DNA from: a virus
Direction: 5' to 3' (one strand)
Virus record (IMG/VR): IMGVR_UViG_3300006919_000585
Location: 1-20,914 of that record
Length of the DNA: 20,914 nt
Below the pieces are notes generated by a model. It saw only the letters and a list, made by a program, of their open reading frames with translations. It searched no databases and was not told where the DNA came from. Positions 1-6,682 of the stretch are shown in pieces. Within the stretch, counting starts at the first letter, position 1. The number at the start of each line of letters is the position of its first letter. The position numbers were made by a program, and so were the translations under genes.

Positions 1-489
1 TCCGACGAGGAAGCGGCTACGCTCACGCTCAAGCGTGCGCCCTTCGCAAACCGCTTAGAGGGTTGGCTCAAGGCTTTGCGCAAGAACGGCATCCGTTCAC
101 GCAAGAACCTGAGTCAAGCCGCCATGTCGAAAATGAACCGGGATGCGCCGACCGTGTTTCATACCGGGTATCAGGGCTACGCATACGAGGCATCGGGCGA
201 TGAAGTCTATCGGAAAAGCAACGGCGGTCATGCCGTGCGCATTCTCCACTTCAACCACGACAACATGACCCCTGCGCACTATCAAACCCTGCGTGAATTG
301 CTGGACGCTTACGGCCTCCCGTATGCGTGGGACGGCACGACTGCGAGAAGCATCCAAATCATCACGCCCCACGGCGAGAGATTCGGTTGTGCAGTCTGCG
401 ACTTCTGCGAGGAATTGATGCAGAAGTCTGACGGTGCTGATGTGGACGGTTTCCTCATGTGCAAAGCGTGCGTGGAGGCGAGCGAATGA
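1..489 (+). CDS. Partial protein with C-terminal zinc ribbon (5' end outside window)
   Basis: The frame is open from base 1, so the start lies upstream; the TTG at 76 is probably internal. The visible 162 codons have a mixed alpha/beta body of no family I recognise, then a Cys4-type ribbon near the C terminus: C130-x2-C133 (with C136) and C154-x2-C157. The last residues, EASE, are shared with three other small proteins here because this stretch also carries the Shine-Dalgarno sequence (GGAGG, 474-478) of the next gene, whose ATG overlaps this stop (ATGA). A nucleic-acid or protein-binding role is inferred only from the ribbon. Confidence 0.75.
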   Translation, partial: SDEEAATLTLKRAPFANRLEGWLKALRKNGIRSRKNLSQAAMSKMNRDAPTVFHTGYQGYAYEASGDEVYRKSNGGHAVRILHFNHDNMTPAHYQTLRELLDAYGLPYAWDGTTARSIQIITPHGERFGCAVCDFCEELMQKSDGADVDGFLMCKACVEASE

Positions 490-728
490 AGCGCAAAATC
501 CTCATCCCGCTCGGCATGGAGGAATATGAAGTCTGCGCAGAATGTGGTCGCCAGCATTCCGACCCGAAAGGTATCACCTTCCGCTCGGAGAAAGGGGTCA
601 TCTGTATGCCGTGCGCACTTTCATGCGCTTGGTGTGAGGAACGCTCTCAAGGTGAAATCTTCATCATCGGCGCAGACCGTCAAATCGTGTGCAAGGCGTG
701 CGCAGACTTCACGGAGGCGAGCGAATGA
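486..728 (+). CDS. Small double zinc-ribbon protein (80 aa)
   Basis: The start is the ATG at 486, which overlaps the previous stop as ATGA and has GGAGG 7 nt upstream; the longer in-frame start at 459 would lie deep in the previous gene. The 80-aa protein has four CxxC knuckles, C17/C20, C40/C43, C47/C50 and C69/C72. They pair naturally into two successive Cys4 zinc ribbons. It ends in EASE, where the coding sequence doubles as the ribosome-binding site of the next gene. I recognise no specific family; such proteins in archaeal viruses are usually taken as nucleic-acid or protein-binding adaptors (inference). Confidence 0.8.
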   Translation: MKRKILIPLGMEEYEVCAECGRQHSDPKGITFRSEKGVICMPCALSCAWCEERSQGEIFIIGADRQIVCKACADFTEASE

Positions 729-732
729 GCGC
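713..732 (+). repeat. Junction element with ribosome-binding site, copy A
   Basis: Twenty bases, GGAGGCGAGCGAATGAGCGC, identical to 3006-3025. It contains Shine-Dalgarno GGAGG, the upstream stop and the downstream start (ATGA) and the codons for M-S-A. A 16-base version (GGAGGCGAGCGAATGA) also occurs at 474-489 and 3248-3263. Confidence 0.75.
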
Positions 733-967
733 AGTCCTCGAAGTCATCCAAGCGTGCGCAAGCCTTTGGCTCATGCGTGCAACGCCCGAACACACGGGCG
801 GCGAGGCGTGGGAGTCCCTGCGCAAGTGGACGCAGGCCGCACATCAAAGCGGCGAAACCGAAGCGGCGATTCTTGAAGCCCTGCGAAACGGGCTGAATCA
901 AGGCCGAACCAACCTAATGTTTATATCAGCCGACTCGCTCGGCTCGGATAGGAGAGGACAAAAATGA
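725..967 (+). CDS. Small helical protein, unknown function (80 aa)
   Basis: Starts at ATG 725 in an ATGA overlap, preceded by GGAGG at 713-717. It begins MSAV, like the gene at 3018, because the junction sequence is the same through 20 nt. The protein is mainly helix-forming (Ala, Leu, Glu rich) with no Cys pair, unlike its neighbours. The last 16 codons read through a TATA-like element at 920-926 that probably drives the next gene, so this C terminus is constrained by promoter function. No family recognised. Confidence 0.7.
   Translation: MSAVLEVIQACASLWLMRATPEHTGGEAWESLRKWTQAAHQSGETEAAILEALRNGLNQGRTNLMFISADSLGSDRRGQK
920..926 (+). promoter_or_regulatory. TATA-like promoter, 14-nt leader class
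   Basis: TTTATAT matches the archaeal TATA box. Its first T is 44 nt before ATG 964. Assuming the same geometry as the leaderless promoters here (box start about 30 nt before the transcript start), the mRNA would begin near 950 with a 14-nt leader that contains GGAGAGG. It lies inside the end of the preceding gene. Confidence 0.55.
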
Positions 968-1377
968 ACATCCCCGAAGGCTACACACCCCTGAGATTGA
1001 ACACCATGAGCGGCGAAACCGTTGCTCACATGATTTGCCGCCGTCCTGATGGCGGCGCTTCCGATGTGCGCTTGACGCTCAAGACCCCCGCACTTTCGGG
1101 CATCTGCCCCGCCTGCGGTCGGGACATGGAAGGCGCAAAGGGCTTCTACACCTGCGCCACCGGACACCTTCTCATCAAGATGACGACCAGCGAGGCCACC
1201 GCCCGATTTACCCGCAGTGCGCCCGAAGTCATCGCACAGACCCCGCCTAAGCGCCGCATCACGCACCGCAAGGCAAGCAACGCATTCCCCGCACTGCGCA
1301 CACACCAGCGCATCACGCACACGGACGACGACATTCGTGCCGCAGTGGAGGAAGCCATGAAGGAGATGAACCAATGA
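964..1377 (+). CDS. Protein with CPxC zinc knuckle, unknown function (137 aa)
   Basis: ATG 964 overlaps the previous stop (ATGA) and has a strong GGAGAGG 6 nt upstream. The 137-aa protein has C25, a C48-P-A-C51 knuckle and C64 with H68, consistent with one zinc site in the middle. The C-terminal half is basic (KRRITHRK region) and ends in an acidic-amphipathic helix. It may be transcribed both by read-through and from the TATA element at 920. Zinc plus basic tail suggests nucleic-acid contact, but I recognise no family. Confidence 0.75.
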   Translation: MNIPEGYTPLRLNTMSGETVAHMICRRPDGGASDVRLTLKTPALSGICPACGRDMEGAKGFYTCATGHLLIKMTTSEATARFTRSAPEVIAQTPPKRRITHRKASNAFPALRTHQRITHTDDDIRAAVEEAMKEMNQ

Positions 1378-2588
1378 AAGACCTATGGATTTTGTTTGAC
1401 ACAGAAAGCCCGCGCCCCTCCCAATTTTGGGAGGATGAACCGACCCTTGCGCAGAAGCAGAAGGCCGTTGGTGGCCTCATCGAATATGCGCCCGTGATGC
1501 ACAACGAACCGATGCCCTTCCCGACCCGCTCGGACGGCGTGCGCTTTGCGCAGGTTCAGAATGTCATCGCTCACGAAGAGGGGCGGCTCGTCGCAGACCC
1601 ACAACCGAACATTCTCGCAACGACTGCGTGCTTCGGGAACGCATTCACTGCGCCTTATCCCATCGTTGGCGACTGCATCATTCATGTGCGCTATGACCCC
1701 GAAGGGGAAGGCGCAACAAAGGAAGAGGTTGATGCTTGGCGAGAGAACCTCATGGTCGAGGGCGGCGTGATTCGCCGTTCTTCTGCGCACGGGAACGACT
1801 TCGTGCCGACGACGCACACGAATCATTCGCACCTCCCCGACTACGACGCAGACGGCGAAGAGGGCGAGGAAACGCTTGAGTCATTGGCCGACTTGACCGT
1901 TGATGATATGAACGAAGCAGTGCGCTTCTATCACGCCCTGTTCTTCGGCTGGCGCATCAACCTGAACCCCGACAAAGGCGCAACGAATGCGCAGGGCATG
2001 ACCGTGTTCAAGCACCTCACGCATGAGGCGGCGCACACGCTCAACCGCCTGAACGCCGAAGCCGTCGAGCGACTCAAGGAGGAAGGCCATGATGCGTGGT
2101 CGGTCTGCGCAGGCTTTGCTATGGTCTGCGAATTGTCTGCGCACATTCAAGGCAACATGGACGAATTGCGCCAGCGTTGCGGCGACGAATTGCGCCATGC
2201 GATTCAGTGGGTGAACGGGATGGCTGACATGGAGGGCATCGCGATTTCAGCGTGGACGGACGACCCCGACAATCTGCGCAAGGCACGCGCTAACTTCGTT
2301 CTGCAAACACTGCATGAGCGCATGGCCGCACGGACGCACGACTTCGCACATTCCCCGCTCGGCGGCGGCGAGGCGCAAGGCACGCTTCTCAACGCCCACC
2401 TTCTCCCCCCGTGTTGGGATGAATGGATTGACGGCTTCGTGGAAACCCTTGAAGGCCACACCGAAACCGCTCAGGGCAATATGGAAGAGGTGTTTCAAGA
2501 CTTGGTGGACAGGCACGCCCCCGCCGTTGATTTCGACATTGACGGCGACGACAACGACGACGACCCGTTCAGCGAGGTGGGCGCTTGA
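1374..2588 (+). CDS. Putative HExxH zinc metallopeptidase (404 aa)
   Basis: Start ATG 1374 is ATGA-coupled to the gene before. The key signal is HEAAH at residues 217-221, inside a predicted helix (KHLTHEAAHTLNRL): the HExxH zinc-binding motif of metallopeptidases. About 30 residues later a second helix carries CELSAH, where E253 could be the third ligand. Layout and spacing recall the putative metallopeptidase domain of DUF2201/COG3864 proteins, but no VWA domain follows. The C terminus is very acidic (about residues 390-401). The N-terminal 210 residues are unrecognised. Peptidase activity is inference; a prohead-type or regulatory protease are both possible, and no structural genes are nearby to help decide. 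Confidence 0.8.
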   Translation: MKDLWILFDTESPRPSQFWEDEPTLAQKQKAVGGLIEYAPVMHNEPMPFPTRSDGVRFAQVQNVIAHEEGRLVADPQPNILATTACFGNAFTAPYPIVGDCIIHVRYDPEGEGATKEEVDAWRENLMVEGGVIRRSSAHGNDFVPTTHTNHSHLPDYDADGEEGEETLESLADLTVDDMNEAVRFYHALFFGWRINLNPDKGATNAQGMTVFKHLTHEAAHTLNRLNAEAVERLKEEGHDAWSVCAGFAMVCELSAHIQGNMDELRQRCGDELRHAIQWVNGMADMEGIAISAWTDDPDNLRKARANFVLQTLHERMAARTHDFAHSPLGGGEAQGTLLNAHLLPPCWDEWIDGFVETLEGHTETAQGNMEEVFQDLVDRHAPAVDFDIDGDDNDDDPFSEVGA

Positions 2589-2794
2589 GGATTCATTCCG
2601 AGGAATGGACTGAGGCCAACCCGTGCGCATTGTGCGGGAAGCCCCTCAACGCCCCCTTCGGGCGCAAGCGTGAATACCCCGCCTATGTCGCCTTCACGAA
2701 GCAGTCAAGCAGTGGCGACAAAATTGCGCACGACTTCGACCACAATCGGCGCATTTTCGTCGGCGTTTGTTGTCTTGGGAGGTTGAGCGAATGA
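2585..2794 (+). CDS. Small protein with CxxC knuckle (69 aa, TTG start)
   Basis: The previous stop is embedded in TTGA and the TTG at 2585 opens this frame; no internal ATG gives a comparable product. The protein has C14-A-L-C17 near the N terminus and C62-C63 near the end, which could together bind one zinc. Central residues are polar and basic. The 3' end contains GGGAGG (2778-2783), the ribosome-binding site of the next gene. No family recognised. Confidence 0.7.
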   Translation: MRIHSEEWTEANPCALCGKPLNAPFGRKREYPAYVAFTKQSSSGDKIAHDFDHNRRIFVGVCCLGRLSE

Positions 2795-3021
2795 ACCTCA
2801 TTCCCAAAGTGATACCTCACGCACACCTGCGCATGACCTGCCCCGACTGTGGCGCAGGCGTGGCGGCGGCTCTCACCGTTGCCGACGAAGCCATTCGCTC
2901 TTTCATTGATAAGCACCTATCTTGCGGAACGCCCTCATCCCGATGCTCGGACGAACCGGGGGCGGCAGGGAAGTGGGGCATTCACATCCCCGTTAGGGTT
3001 GTTTGGGAGGCGAGCGAATGA
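2791..3021 (+). CDS. Small zinc-binding protein (76 aa)
   Basis: ATG 2791 overlaps the previous stop (ATGA). C17-P-D-C20 forms a classic knuckle; C45 and C52 are candidate partner ligands. The last six residues, VWEASE, come from the shared junction element GGAGGCGAGCGAATGA, which also serves as ribosome-binding site and start of the next gene. Function unknown; it sits in a run of similar mini-genes (2585-3582). Confidence 0.72.
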   Translation: MNLIPKVIPHAHLRMTCPDCGAGVAAALTVADEAIRSFIDKHLSCGTPSSRCSDEPGAAGKWGIHIPVRVVWEASE

Positions 3022-3025
3022 GCGC
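3006..3025 (+). repeat. Junction element with ribosome-binding site, copy B
   Basis: Perfect 20-base copy of 713-732 at the junction of two unrelated small genes. Looser relatives (GGGAGG, then TTGAATGAGCGC) occur at about 10091 and 10588. Confidence 0.75.
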
Positions 3026-3263
3026 CGTTCCCGACTGCATCCTGTGCGACCTGCCCGTGCATCCCCACCACCACCCCGCAACGGGGGAGGTGTGTTGGAC
3101 GAGAGGCCACAACGCACGACCCCTTGAGGGTCGGGTCTGCGATGCCTGTCATCCTATCGTTCTCGCCGTGCGCTTCGGGTATTCCCTGCCGGACGGACTC
3201 ACTGCCCTGCGCATTCTCGGCAAGGCCGAGCGTGCCGCTTTCGACACGGAGGCGAGCGAATGA
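3018..3263 (+). CDS. Small zinc-ribbon protein (81 aa)
   Basis: I chose ATG 3018, which overlaps the previous stop and follows GGAGG at 3006-3010; a TTG at 3003 would fall inside that site. C7/C10 and C41/C44 frame a single Cys4 ribbon with a His-rich loop between them (HPHHH, residues 15-19) and an additional C26. The C-terminal half is helical. It ends in EASE, from the junction sequence that starts the next gene. No family recognised. Confidence 0.75.
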   Translation: MSAVPDCILCDLPVHPHHHPATGEVCWTRGHNARPLEGRVCDACHPIVLAVRFGYSLPDGLTALRILGKAERAAFDTEASE

Positions 3264-3403
3264 GCAGAGGAACAGTCCCGTCCGTGTATGCAGAATGCGC
3301 ACACTGCGGCAAGAAAGCGCACTGTCCGACCTTTTTCCGTGCCGAGATGGGAATGCACGCCTGTCTGCGCTGTGCCTGCGATGCGATGCAGGGGAAGTGG
3401 TGA
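3260..3403 (+). CDS. Zinc-ribbon microprotein (47 aa)
   Basis: A short frame between coupled starts: ATG 3260 overlaps the previous stop, and its own TGA overlaps the next GTG start (GTGA, 3400-3403). Its 47 residues hold C13-x2-C16, C22 and C35-x2-C38 with C40, enough for a complete zinc ribbon. The compact junctions on both sides and the regular Cys spacing support it as a real gene despite its length. Confidence 0.65.
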   Translation: MSRGTVPSVYAECAHCGKKAHCPTFFRAEMGMHACLRCACDAMQGKW

Positions 3404-3582
3404 AGGTGAAGTGGGGTATGCGCAAAGGCGCACGCACCCGATGTCCTCGATGCAACAAATGCGCAAAGAGGGTTGATGTTTCCTTTGGGCGCTCGCCGTT
3501 CACGCGCTACGACGCACCGCGCCACTATGCCTGCGTGAACGAGGAATGCTCAATGACGACCTTCAACCCCCGATGGGTTTAA
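3400..3582 (+). CDS. Ogr/Delta-like zinc-finger protein (60 aa)
   Basis: GTG 3400 overlaps the previous stop; ATG 3418 is a shorter alternative. The Cys pattern C15-P-R-C18-x2-C21, a Ser/Thr and basic stretch, then H42-Y-A-C45-x4-C50 followed by TTF, closely recalls the Ogr/Delta zinc finger of P2-type phages. Those proteins activate late transcription through RNA polymerase. If the resemblance is real, this is a candidate transcription regulator of the element. The family call is from pattern only. The stop codon TAA lies inside the TATA element for the next gene, so the operon ends here. Confidence 0.7.
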   Translation: MKVKWGMRKGARTRCPRCNKCAKRVDVSFGRSPFTRYDAPRHYACVNEECSMTTFNPRWV

Positions 3583-3583
3583 G
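3578..3583 (+). promoter_or_regulatory. TATA-like promoter, 14-nt leader class
   Basis: GATGGGTTTAAGGG: the box begins 44 nt before ATG 3622, the same distance as at 920 and 15188. The predicted 14-nt leader (3608-3621) contains GGAGAG. The TAA at 3580-3582 is also the stop of the preceding gene. It lies in one of only eight gaps longer than 3 nt in the window. Confidence 0.6.
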
Positions 3584-3621
3584 GGATGAAGCCCCGTAGC
3601 ACGACCACAGGAGAGAGAACC

Positions 3622-3966
3622 ATGACAGACGGAGAGAACCCCAAGCGAGCATTTGAAGGCAAAGCCTGCAACCATGACGGTGCAGACCCGTCCCTTTGGT
3701 GGGACGGTCAAACCTTTGAGGTATCAGGCGAATGCGCCACCTGCGGCGGCGAAGTCGAAGGCGCACAAGCCACTAACGGCTTGGTTATCATTCTGCGCTG
3801 GATTGACTGCGCAGAAATCTGCAACGAATGCGACGAGAAGGAAGAGGATTGCGACTGCCGAGCCTGCGAAGCCTGCGGCGCATTGGCCGACTTTGACATT
3901 TGCACGGACTGCGACCACGACGCAAGCGCAGATGATTGCGACTGCGACACCTGCACGGACGCATGA
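3622..3966 (+). CDS. Acidic, very Cys-rich protein (114 aa)
   Basis: The start is ATG 3622 with GGAGAG about 10 nt upstream; the upstream in-frame ATG at 3586 lies before the predicted transcript start. The 114-aa protein has about fifteen cysteines, most in CxxC or CxC pairs, interleaved with Asp and Glu (DCDCR, CTDCD, CDCDTC). Two or three zinc (or other metal) sites are likely. The strong negative charge makes direct DNA binding less likely than protein binding or metal storage, which is inference. It heads a new transcription unit. Confidence 0.75.
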   Translation: MTDGENPKRAFEGKACNHDGADPSLWWDGQTFEVSGECATCGGEVEGAQATNGLVIILRWIDCAEICNECDEKEEDCDCRACEACGALADFDICTDCDHDASADDCDCDTCTDA

Positions 3967-3978
3967 GGTGGGGTTGTC

Positions 3979-4380
3979 ATGGAACGCAGACCAAGAACCG
4001 CAGAAGAGAAGCACAAAATGCCGAGCGCACCGAAAGCGATGCTCGCCAACCAAATGATGTTGAGCAAAGTCCTCGCACTTGCGCAGGGCGCACTTGCCGA
4101 CGACTACACGCCAGCAGGGAGGAAGCGCAGAAAGATGTTCCCCGAATGGTTCGCAGAAGTCGAAACGCTCTCCGAGTTATTCCTGCAATCGTGCGCGATT
4201 GGCGACGGCCTGCAACGACAATTCGTTCAGATGCTCAACGACGCTCACATCCCAATCCCTGCGCATAGCGCAGACGACCAAGCCCTCGCATCCCTCGCTG
4301 ATGAAATCCGCTACCGCCAATGGTGGCGGGACAACGAATTGCAGGCGCTCGCATCGCACATGGCGAGCAGGCCGTGGTGA
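3979..4380 (+). CDS. Helical protein of unknown function (133 aa)
   Basis: ATG 3979 has GAGGTGGGG about 8 nt upstream, overlapping the end of the previous gene. The N-terminal 25 residues are basic; the rest is predicted helical, with Trp-rich segments (MFPEWF, YRQWWRDNEL). It has no Cys pair. It is one of few mid-sized proteins here that lack a zinc motif. No family recognised. Confidence 0.72.
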   Translation: MERRPRTAEEKHKMPSAPKAMLANQMMLSKVLALAQGALADDYTPAGRKRRKMFPEWFAEVETLSELFLQSCAIGDGLQRQFVQMLNDAHIPIPAHSADDQALASLADEIRYRQWWRDNELQALASHMASRPW

Positions 4381-4384
4381 GCGC

Positions 4385-5032
4385 ATGGTGAACACCTTCT
4401 TCACCGACGACTGCGCCATCGTGTGCGCTCGCAACCTTTGCGATAAGCACCTGCGCAGTCAAGCAAAAGAGCAGGTTCAAATCATCGTTCAAGCGTTGCT
4501 CAATCGAGGCGCACCAGCCGACAAAATGCCGCTAACCGCCAACGGAACGCCGCATAAGGGAGGCTATCCACACCATCCCGTTGTTCTTTGGACGCAGGAA
4601 ACCCTCAGCAATTTCATTTGGGCAATCAGCCACGCACGGGCAATCTGCGAGATATACGAAGAAACCTTCGGCAAAGAACACGCCAGCGCAAAGCAAATCA
4701 CGCACCTTCACCAAAAGGTCGCTTGGTCTGACTTCATACCGAGAGGAAGCCAAACACCGTTCCCCCGTGCGCTCAACCAATCACAGGGGCGCAACCTTGA
4801 CCTGTTGAGCGACAACCTCACCAGCGTTCAAGCATACCGTGCGTTTTACAATCGGGACAAAGCACGCTTCGCAGAATGGACGAAGCGCAGACCGCCTGCG
4901 TGGTTCGTGCCTTCGTGCGCATGGTGCGAGGACGAATTGCCCTATGCTGAAATCGTCAATGCGCCGAAGCGATTCAAGAAAGAGCGCATTTGCGCTTCAT
5001 GCTTTGCGTATTGCGGAGGCGAACCGATTTGA
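4385..5032 (+). CDS. Phage-type 'CDKH...WTKR' family protein with C-terminal zinc ribbon (215 aa)
   Basis: The first ~175 residues match from memory a protein common in marine phages: MVNTFF start, CDKH at 19-22, HPVVLWTQ at 64-71, a YEETFGKEHAS block, IP..TPF at 119-126, and DKARFAEWTKR.PPAWF at 158-174. Homologues are usually annotated hypothetical or compared with pyrimidine-dimer glycosylases; I do not assert an activity. Unusually, the protein continues into a zinc ribbon, C178/C181 and C203/C206 with C210. I chose ATG 4385; the frame extends upstream to 4079, but that part shadows the previous gene. The neighbours are zinc mini-proteins. Confidence 0.82.
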   Translation: MVNTFFTDDCAIVCARNLCDKHLRSQAKEQVQIIVQALLNRGAPADKMPLTANGTPHKGGYPHHPVVLWTQETLSNFIWAISHARAICEIYEETFGKEHASAKQITHLHQKVAWSDFIPRGSQTPFPRALNQSQGRNLDLLSDNLTSVQAYRAFYNRDKARFAEWTKRRPPAWFVPSCAWCEDELPYAEIVNAPKRFKKERICASCFAYCGGEPI

Positions 5033-5166
5033 GGATGTTCTGTCCCAAGTGCGCCGAGCGAATGGATTCCGTGCCTATGAATATCGTGCGCAAAAAGCAT
5101 AACGCCAGCGTGCGAGCGCACTGCTCGAAGTGCGGCCACCGCTACGCTTACCGCCGAAGAGGATAA
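5029..5166 (+). CDS. Zinc-ribbon microprotein (45 aa)
   Basis: TTG 5029 overlaps the previous stop (TTGA), with GGAGG 9 nt upstream; ATG 5035 is an alternative that removes two residues. C5-x2-C8 and C32-x2-C35 form a textbook Cys4 ribbon, and the protein is strongly basic at the end (YRRRG), favouring nucleic-acid binding. Its TAA stop (5164-5166) lies inside the AT-rich element that probably promotes the next gene. Confidence 0.65.
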   Translation: MRMFCPKCAERMDSVPMNIVRKKHNASVRAHCSKCGHRYAYRRRG

Positions 5167-5170
5167 ATAC
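5161..5170 (+). promoter_or_regulatory. TATA-like promoter, leaderless class
   Basis: GGATAAATAC begins about 28-30 nt before ATG 5191 with no Shine-Dalgarno sequence between, so transcription probably starts at the A of the ATG (C|A initiator, TC immediately upstream). It shares its TAA with the stop of the preceding gene. It is the weakest match to the box consensus in the set. Confidence 0.45.
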
Positions 5171-5190
5171 GGGCAACCCCTCTTAGGGTC

Positions 5191-5613
5191 ATGGCGAAAC
5201 CCATGCCCAAAGACGAGGACTATGAATTGTGCGGCTATTGCGACGACCCCCTCCCGCCGATGGAAAACGGCATCAGGCAGTGGTCGAGCGACAAATACGC
5301 AGGCGACACGGTATGGCTTTGCGTGAAATGTCATTACCTTGAGCGATGCGAAACCAACCCCGATTATGCGCAAGAGAGAATCAAGGACTTGAACAACGAA
5401 GGCAAATGCTCGGTTTGCTATCTGCCCCTGACTGCGCACAACACGCACGAACAGGTCGCAGAATGCTTGAGTCTGCAACGCATGAAAGGCGTGCGCTTTT
5501 GGATTGATTCGCTTAGGGAGACAATCGCTAAGGGCGCAGTCGGATGGACTACGGAAGAGGACATCGTGAAATATCGGCGCATCGTTGAGAGCGCAGACCC
5601 ACGGTTTAAATGA
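5191..5613 (+). CDS. Multi-zinc-knuckle protein (140 aa)
   Basis: The start at ATG 5191 is supported by the leaderless promoter spacing. C14/C17 and C44/C47 (plus C53) form one ribbon; C73/C76 with H83, H86 and C92 could form a second, Cys-His type site. The C-terminal 50 residues are helical and without Cys. No family recognised. The stop TGA (5611-5613) directly follows TTTAAA, the box of the next promoter. Confidence 0.78.
   Translation: MAKPMPKDEDYELCGYCDDPLPPMENGIRQWSSDKYAGDTVWLCVKCHYLERCETNPDYAQERIKDLNNEGKCSVCYLPLTAHNTHEQVAECLSLQRMKGVRFWIDSLRETIAKGAVGWTTEEDIVKYRRIVESADPRFK
5605..5611 (+). promoter_or_regulatory. TATA-like promoter, leaderless class
   Basis: CGGTTTAAATGAAC: the box starts exactly 30 nt before ATG 5635 and no ribosome-binding site precedes that ATG. 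Its last T is the first base of the upstream TGA stop. C|A at the ATG fits an archaeal initiator. Confidence 0.6.
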
Positions 5614-5634
5614 ACATCGCGCACTTGCTACGCC

Positions 5635-6501
5635 ATGCACAGGCAGGCGTTTCGGCACTGCGCAGAATGGATAATCGCACCGACCGACCAAATCACCGTT
5701 GAGCGTTTCTTCGGTTGGCGCAGGGGCGCAAAGCGCCGAATGTTTCAGCCGTGCGCAGTCCTCAAGGCTGGCGAGCATCAAATCATCGTTGATGGGCTGG
5801 CCGAAGTCTTTGCGCTCATTGACGCGATTCAGCCGGGACTCCCACGCAACGCGCTCAAGGAGGGGATGAAGGGCGGCTTCATGCTCGAAGGCGAACCGCC
5901 GTTTGCGCACGACCTCCAAGCCTTCCTTCGCGAAAGCGCGTTTGACTTCCTCATTTTCTCTTGCGATTCCGTGCGCATGAGAGAACCCAATTCGGACGCG
6001 ATGTTCGTCGGTTTGAAAATGCGCACTGTCGTCGCTCACACGGCCATGAAATCCCCTCCCGCTACACCCGCCCACCTCGGCGCAACATGGGCGATTAGAG
6101 CGCCTTACAGGGGCAAAAACGGCGAGGTTCTCGCGCCTGCGCTGGTGTTCGGGGATTATCCGCACATCGTCGTCGCCATGAACCTCAATGACACGCCTTC
6201 CTTCTCGTTCAAAGAGCCGACGCTCATTTCAAGTGTGGTCTGCGCAGTGGGTGGTGGGCTTGACCTGCGCCCACACGCTACGGTTAAGCGCGATGACCCC
6301 CACAGAATTATTGATGAAATCGAAAGACGCATCGCGGATATGCACGAAAGCGGTTTTGTGCCTGAACCGTTTCTTGGCGACGACCGCACGGGCGGAGGGA
6401 TGACCTTCAAGGAACGGGACATGATAGAACGGCAACGGGCGATTCAGGCGTTTTGCGACCTTGATACCCCCATTCTTTCAACGGGTCTGAAAGATTTGTG
6501 A
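5635..6501 (+). CDS. Unrecognised 288-aa protein
   Basis: ATG 5635 lies 30 nt downstream of a TATA-like box and lacks a Shine-Dalgarno site, so translation is probably leaderless. The protein looks globular alpha/beta, with hydrophobic strands (FDFLIFSCDS, LAPALVFGD, HIVVAMNL) and a helical acidic segment near residues 215-232. There is no Walker motif, zinc knuckle, signal peptide or membrane segment. It stands as a single-gene unit before the only large non-coding gap, with T-rich sequence after its stop that could terminate transcription. No function assigned. Confidence 0.8.
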   Translation: MHRQAFRHCAEWIIAPTDQITVERFFGWRRGAKRRMFQPCAVLKAGEHQIIVDGLAEVFALIDAIQPGLPRNALKEGMKGGFMLEGEPPFAHDLQAFLRESAFDFLIFSCDSVRMREPNSDAMFVGLKMRTVVAHTAMKSPPATPAHLGATWAIRAPYRGKNGEVLAPALVFGDYPHIVVAMNLNDTPSFSFKEPTLISSVVCAVGGGLDLRPHATVKRDDPHRIIDEIERRIADMHESGFVPEPFLGDDRTGGGMTFKERDMIERQRAIQAFCDLDTPILSTGLKDL

Positions 6502-6609
6502 AAGAAAAAATCAGCGCACTGCTCGCCACTTTCGTTTATTGTTTATTGCGTTAAAGGGATTTTGAAATTAAGAACCTCTTTCTTTTTCAGCATCCTATGA
6601 AAGAAAAAA
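6499..6609 (+). repeat. 12-nt direct repeat TGAAAGAAAAAA, two copies
   Basis: Copies at 6499-6510 and 6598-6609, starting 99 nt apart in the AT-rich gap, with a shorter GAAAGAAAG near 6672. Possible protein-binding sites of an origin or regulatory region; low complexity makes chance likely enough to stay cautious. Confidence 0.45.
6534..6547 (+). repeat. Tandem heptamer GTTTATT x2
   Basis: Two perfect adjacent copies of GTTTATT in the AT-rich gap. They could be protein-binding sites or part of a DNA-unwinding element; two copies alone are weak evidence. Confidence 0.4.
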
Positions 6610-6682
6610 GATTTCACGCTAATGCGCCGCAGTGCTTTGTTTTATTTTTTCTCAATTCTTTCAACGCTACGGAAAGAAAGGG

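Noticed and set aside
3241-3582. 152-codon frame starting at 3124
   Set aside because: Its N-terminal part shadows the genes at 3018 and 3260; only the part from GTG 3400 has zinc-finger character and a coupled start.
4079-4384. Extension of the 'CDKH' protein gene upstream to 4079
   Set aside because: The added residues are Ser/Arg-rich and shadow the gene at 3979; the known family starts at the M-V-N-T-F position.
4942-6165. 407-codon open frame on the minus strand
   Set aside because: It spans four + strand genes with clear Cys motifs, coupled starts and promoters; its translation is Arg/His/Cys-rich and has the look of an antisense shadow. No minus-strand promoter or ribosome-binding site supports it.
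6578-6610. Hairpin between TCTTTCTTTTTC and GAAAGAAAAAAGA as a stem-loop terminator
   Set aside because: The arms are closer to mirror-image than to true inverted repeats; pairing would need bulges and has almost no GC. I treat the T-tracts alone as possible archaeal terminators.
6516-6635. Inverted GCACTGC / GCAGTGC pair in the AT-rich gap
   Set aside because: Only 7 bases and more than 100 nt apart; expected by chance in GC-moderate DNA rich in GCGCA words.
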